A stretch of 61,404 nucleotides of DNA from Planctomycetaceae bacterium (GTDB taxonomy: Bacteria > Planctomycetota > Planctomycetia > Pirellulales > Pirellulaceae): assembly GCA_002726245.1 (NCBI GenBank), contig PBSM01000353.1, positions 1-61,404 of the forward strand, read 5' to 3'. Positions 59,167-61,404 of this stretch are shown in pieces. The stretch's first letter is position 1, and every line of letters begins with the position of its first letter. A model generated the notes under the pieces. That model was not told where the DNA came from. It saw only the letters and a program-made list of their open reading frames with translations, and searched no databases. Position numbers and translations under genes: made by a program.

Positions 59167-59940
59167 ATGCTTCCAGGAATCAAACTCTTCGACCTCACGG
59201 GTCGCGCGGCGATCATCACCGGCGGATCGAAAGGACTCGGCACGGCGATGGCGGCAGGATTGGCTTCCGCCGGTGCTGATGTTCTTCTCACAAGCCGCAA
59301 CGAGGACGAAGGCAAAGCAGCCGCCGAGCAGATCGTGAGCGACTTCGGCCACCGCGCGCTGGCGATGCGAGCTGACGTGACTTCGCAGGACGATTGCGAA
59401 GCGGTTGCGGCACGGTGCCTCGACGAGTTCGGCAAAATCGACATCCTCGTCAACAACGCCGGCATCAATATTCGCGGCCCGATCGATGAACTGACCTACG
59501 AGCAATTCCAAGACGTGCAGCGCACGAACACTAACGGCGTTTGGTTGATGACGAAAGCGGTCGTGCCTTCGATGAAGGAAGCCAAGTACGGCCGGATCGT
59601 CAACATGGCGAGCACACTCGGCGTCGTCGGCCTTTCAAATCGGACGCCGTACGCGACCAGCAAAGGTGCCGTTGTGCAAATGACTCGCGCGCTCGGTCTT
59701 GAACTCGCTCCCTTCGGCATTAGCTGTAATGCCATCTGCCCCGGACCGTTCCTCACTCCGATGAACATCCCTATCAAGGATGACGAACAAACCAAGAAGT
59801 CCATCGTCGGTGCCGTCGCCCTAGAACGTTGGGGCGAGATGCAAGAGATTCAAGGCGCCGCTTTGTTGTTAGTGAGCGATGCAGCGAGCTATATGGCTGG
59901 AAGCTTAGTGACGGTGGATGGTGGTTGGACGGCGAAGTAG
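59167..59940 (+). CDS. Short-chain dehydrogenase/reductase
   Basis: 257 residues, classical SDR. NAD(P) site TGGSKGLGTAMAAGLASAGA, NNAG in DILVNNAGINIRG, catalytic Ser in NMASTLGVVG, and YATSK (Tyr-xxx-Lys) in TPYATSKGAVV. C-terminal GSLVTVDGGWTAK is typical. Likely NADP(H) or NAD(H) oxidoreductase of an alcohol/ketone, often annotated glucose-1-dehydrogenase- or gluconate-5-dehydrogenase-like; substrate unknown. Confidence 0.9.
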   Translation: MLPGIKLFDLTGRAAIITGGSKGLGTAMAAGLASAGADVLLTSRNEDEGKAAAEQIVSDFGHRALAMRADVTSQDDCEAVAARCLDEFGKIDILVNNAGINIRGPIDELTYEQFQDVQRTNTNGVWLMTKAVVPSMKEAKYGRIVNMASTLGVVGLSNRTPYATSKGAVVQMTRALGLELAPFGISCNAICPGPFLTPMNIPIKDDEQTKKSIVGAVALERWGEMQEIQGAALLLVSDAASYMAGSLVTVDGGWTAK

Positions 59941-59943
59941 TCG

Positions 59944-60939
59944 CTACCAAGCCCAGCCATCTTTCAACTCTGCATTCACAACAGCTCCCTCCGGCCATTC
60001 ACCTCGACTGAGTTTGATGATGCAGTCGGTGGCCTCGATGCCCATGTCTTCCTGCGAACGCCAATCGGCACTCGCACAGTGCGGTGTGCAGACGATGTTG
60101 CCAAGCTTGAAGAGCGGGTTGTCGTCTGCAGGCGGTTCCTGCTCGTAGACGTCCGTGCCGGCTCCGAGCAAGCGGCCGCTTTGCAGAGCGTCGAGGAGGT
60201 CGGCTTCGACGACGAGCGCTCCGCGAGCGGTGTTGATCAAAACGCTGCCTTGCTTAATCTTGGCGAAGGTATCTTTGTTGAACAGACCAGTCGTCTCGTC
60301 GGTCACCGGGCAGTGAATGCTCAGATAATCGGAACTCGCCAGCAGCGTATCGAAATCTACCAGCTCGATGCCGTGTTGCTGAACGAACTCCTCGTTCGGA
60401 TACATCTCGGTGGCGATCACCTTCATGCCCATCGCTTTGGCACGTACTGCGAAACTTCGTCCGATGCGGCCTAGGCCAAGAATGCCGCAGGTCCGACCAC
60501 GAACTGGCTGAGTCGTTGGCATCGGCCAACGACCGGCCCGCGAATGTGCATCGTTGACGACGATGTTCTTGGCAACCGAGAGCAGAAGCATCATCGCGTG
60601 TTCGGCCACCGATTCGTGATTGGCTGTCGGCGTGATCGTGACGGCGATTTTCTGAGCCGTCGCGGCGGGGATGTCAACTCGGTCGTACCCGACGCCCGAG
60701 CGAGCGACGACGCGGAGCTTCGGCAGTGCGGCGAGTACGCTCGGTGTCAAATGCTCGCCACCGGCAATCAACGCGTCGCAGATGCTGAGTTGCTCAATCG
60801 CCTCTTCTTCGCTGCACAAGCCACGAGTAAATGTCTTCTCATGGGGAAACTGCACCTCGAAGCCAGCTTCCTTGAGCATCGTCACATACGGTCCGTCTTC
60901 GTGTTGCAGGTTCTCGGGTGTGATCAAAGCGATGGGCAT
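59944..60939 (-). CDS. D-isomer-specific 2-hydroxyacid dehydrogenase
   Basis: 331 residues. Catalytic domain with GVGYDRVDIPAATAQKIAVT, Rossmann CGILGLGRIGRSFAVRAKAM, Arg box GSVLINTARGALVVEADLLD, and C-terminal TPHCASADWRSQEDMG with the acid-base His. Short SerA-like paralogue (no ACT domain), so probably a hydroxyacid or hydroxypyruvate reductase rather than the serine-pathway enzyme, which is encoded at 50563. Convergent with the SDR gene. Confidence 0.9.
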   Translation of the reverse strand: MPIALITPENLQHEDGPYVTMLKEAGFEVQFPHEKTFTRGLCSEEEAIEQLSICDALIAGGEHLTPSVLAALPKLRVVARSGVGYDRVDIPAATAQKIAVTITPTANHESVAEHAMMLLLSVAKNIVVNDAHSRAGRWPMPTTQPVRGRTCGILGLGRIGRSFAVRAKAMGMKVIATEMYPNEEFVQQHGIELVDFDTLLASSDYLSIHCPVTDETTGLFNKDTFAKIKQGSVLINTARGALVVEADLLDALQSGRLLGAGTDVYEQEPPADDNPLFKLGNIVCTPHCASADWRSQEDMGIEATDCIIKLSRGEWPEGAVVNAELKDGWAW

Positions 60940-60990
60940 TCGGCAATCTCCAGCAACATCAGTCGCGAGTATTCGTGCGGAAGTTACTTT

Positions 60991-61015
60991 GTACTGAGTA
61001 CTCGGTACCGAGTAC
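60991..61015. repeat. GTACTGAGTACTCGGTACCGAGTAC repeat copy
   Basis: Third copy of the GTACTGAGTACTC family, with palindromic CTCGGTACCGAG inside. It lies upstream of the 2-hydroxyacid dehydrogenase (minus) and of the VOC fragment (plus). Confidence 0.75.
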
Positions 61016-61153
61016 AGGCAGGGACGCGTGTCTGTCGCCGTCGTTGGCCAGCAAGAACGCCACTCTTACACTGACAGCCTCATTGGCACGGAGGATACGA
61101 CAGTAGGTTACGCTCCAGCAATCGCACGTTATGCCGCTACGACATTCGCTAAC

Positions 61154-61360
61154 ATGGACCCGCGCATCAGCATCATTACACTCGGCGTTGAAGACTTGGA
61201 AAGGTCGCTTCTGTTCTATAGGGACGGTCTTGGCTTTCCTACAACCAGAAAATCTGATGGCGGAATAATCTTCTTTCAGACAAGTGGAGTATGCCTTGCC
61301 CTCTATCCCTACGCTTCTACTTTATGGGAAGTTTTGAATTGCGCGCATAATTGGTATTAG
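61154..61360 (+). pseudogene. Truncated VOC/glyoxalase-fold protein
   Basis: 68 codons from ATG 61154. The N-terminal half of a vicinal-oxygen-chelate protein reads ISIITLGVEDLERSLLFYRD, GLGFPTTRK, GIIFFQTSGVCLALYPY, then diverges to STLWEVLNCAHNWY and a stop. Full-length members have about 130 residues, so this is a fragment or frameshifted gene. The rest may lie beyond the window end. Confidence 0.6.
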
Positions 61361-61404
61361 CAAAAACGCGGCCCTCCGCGATGGTGTGATTGTTATGAGA
61401 TCAC

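Overview
The window looks like chromosomal DNA of a planctomycete, probably of the Pirellulales. The evidence is a DUF1559 protein with its C-terminal H-X9-DG-like motif, a DUF1501 protein, a giant ResB/CcsA fusion, membrane-anchored Ser/Thr kinases, a bacterial type III polyketide synthase, a BBP2-type barrel protein, and abundant long palindromes between genes. Most genes are core metabolism, scattered singly or in short runs on both strands. Accessory genes sit between them, and an unusual share of these are broken.

Layout. 1-725: remnant of a tyrosine recombinase abutting tRNA-Asp(GTC), the scar of an integrated element. 1.2-5.7 kb: GGDEF protein, DUF1559 protein, and a decayed HEAT-like/Hint gene. 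5.8-11 kb: guaA, a promoter-less-looking gap that holds a candidate structured RNA, ettA, and a frameshifted trypsin-like protein. 11-14.1 kb: type III PKS convergent with a methyltransferase/flavoprotein pair, resembling the srsABC phenolic-lipid set. 14.2-21.1 kb: small ORFs, a REP-like element, a kinase with a repeat-derived tail, a glutaredoxin-like/DUF2064/thiO run, a Fur-family regulator and an FlgM-like protein. 21.7-30.8 kb: SBF-family transporter, aroC, a membrane-anchored unknown, and a lipoprotein followed by the ResB/CcsA fusion. 31-35.2 kb: an HTH protein with an acidic repeat region and a C-terminal membrane segment, a small exported protein, a truncated PfpI and a frameshifted DUF4058 gene. 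35.2-42.7 kb: polA, coaE, rho, ribH, nusB, ftsY. 43-46.8 kb: barrel protein, then amt and a P-II gene behind a consensus sigma-54 promoter. 46.8-61.4 kb: kinase, esterase, serC-serA, superoxide dismutase, flagellin fragment, membrane protein, gltX, SRPBCC protein, DUF1501, SDR, 2-hydroxyacid dehydrogenase and a truncated VOC protein.

Functional links. serC and serA cover the first and second steps of serine synthesis. amt and the P-II gene form the usual ammonium uptake/control pair. polA, coaE, rho, nusB and ftsY are single-copy housekeeping genes. The PKS, methyltransferase and flavoprotein probably make a modified polyketide.

The most striking non-coding feature is a set of palindrome families with distinct habits. 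GTAG...CTAC-bounded double hairpins sit at gene 3' ends and often supply the TAG stop codon. GTTTAAC...GTTAAAC palindromes sit 13-33 nt upstream of start codons. Two shorter families lie close to start codons. All calls come from reading the sequence; no database search or folding program was run.
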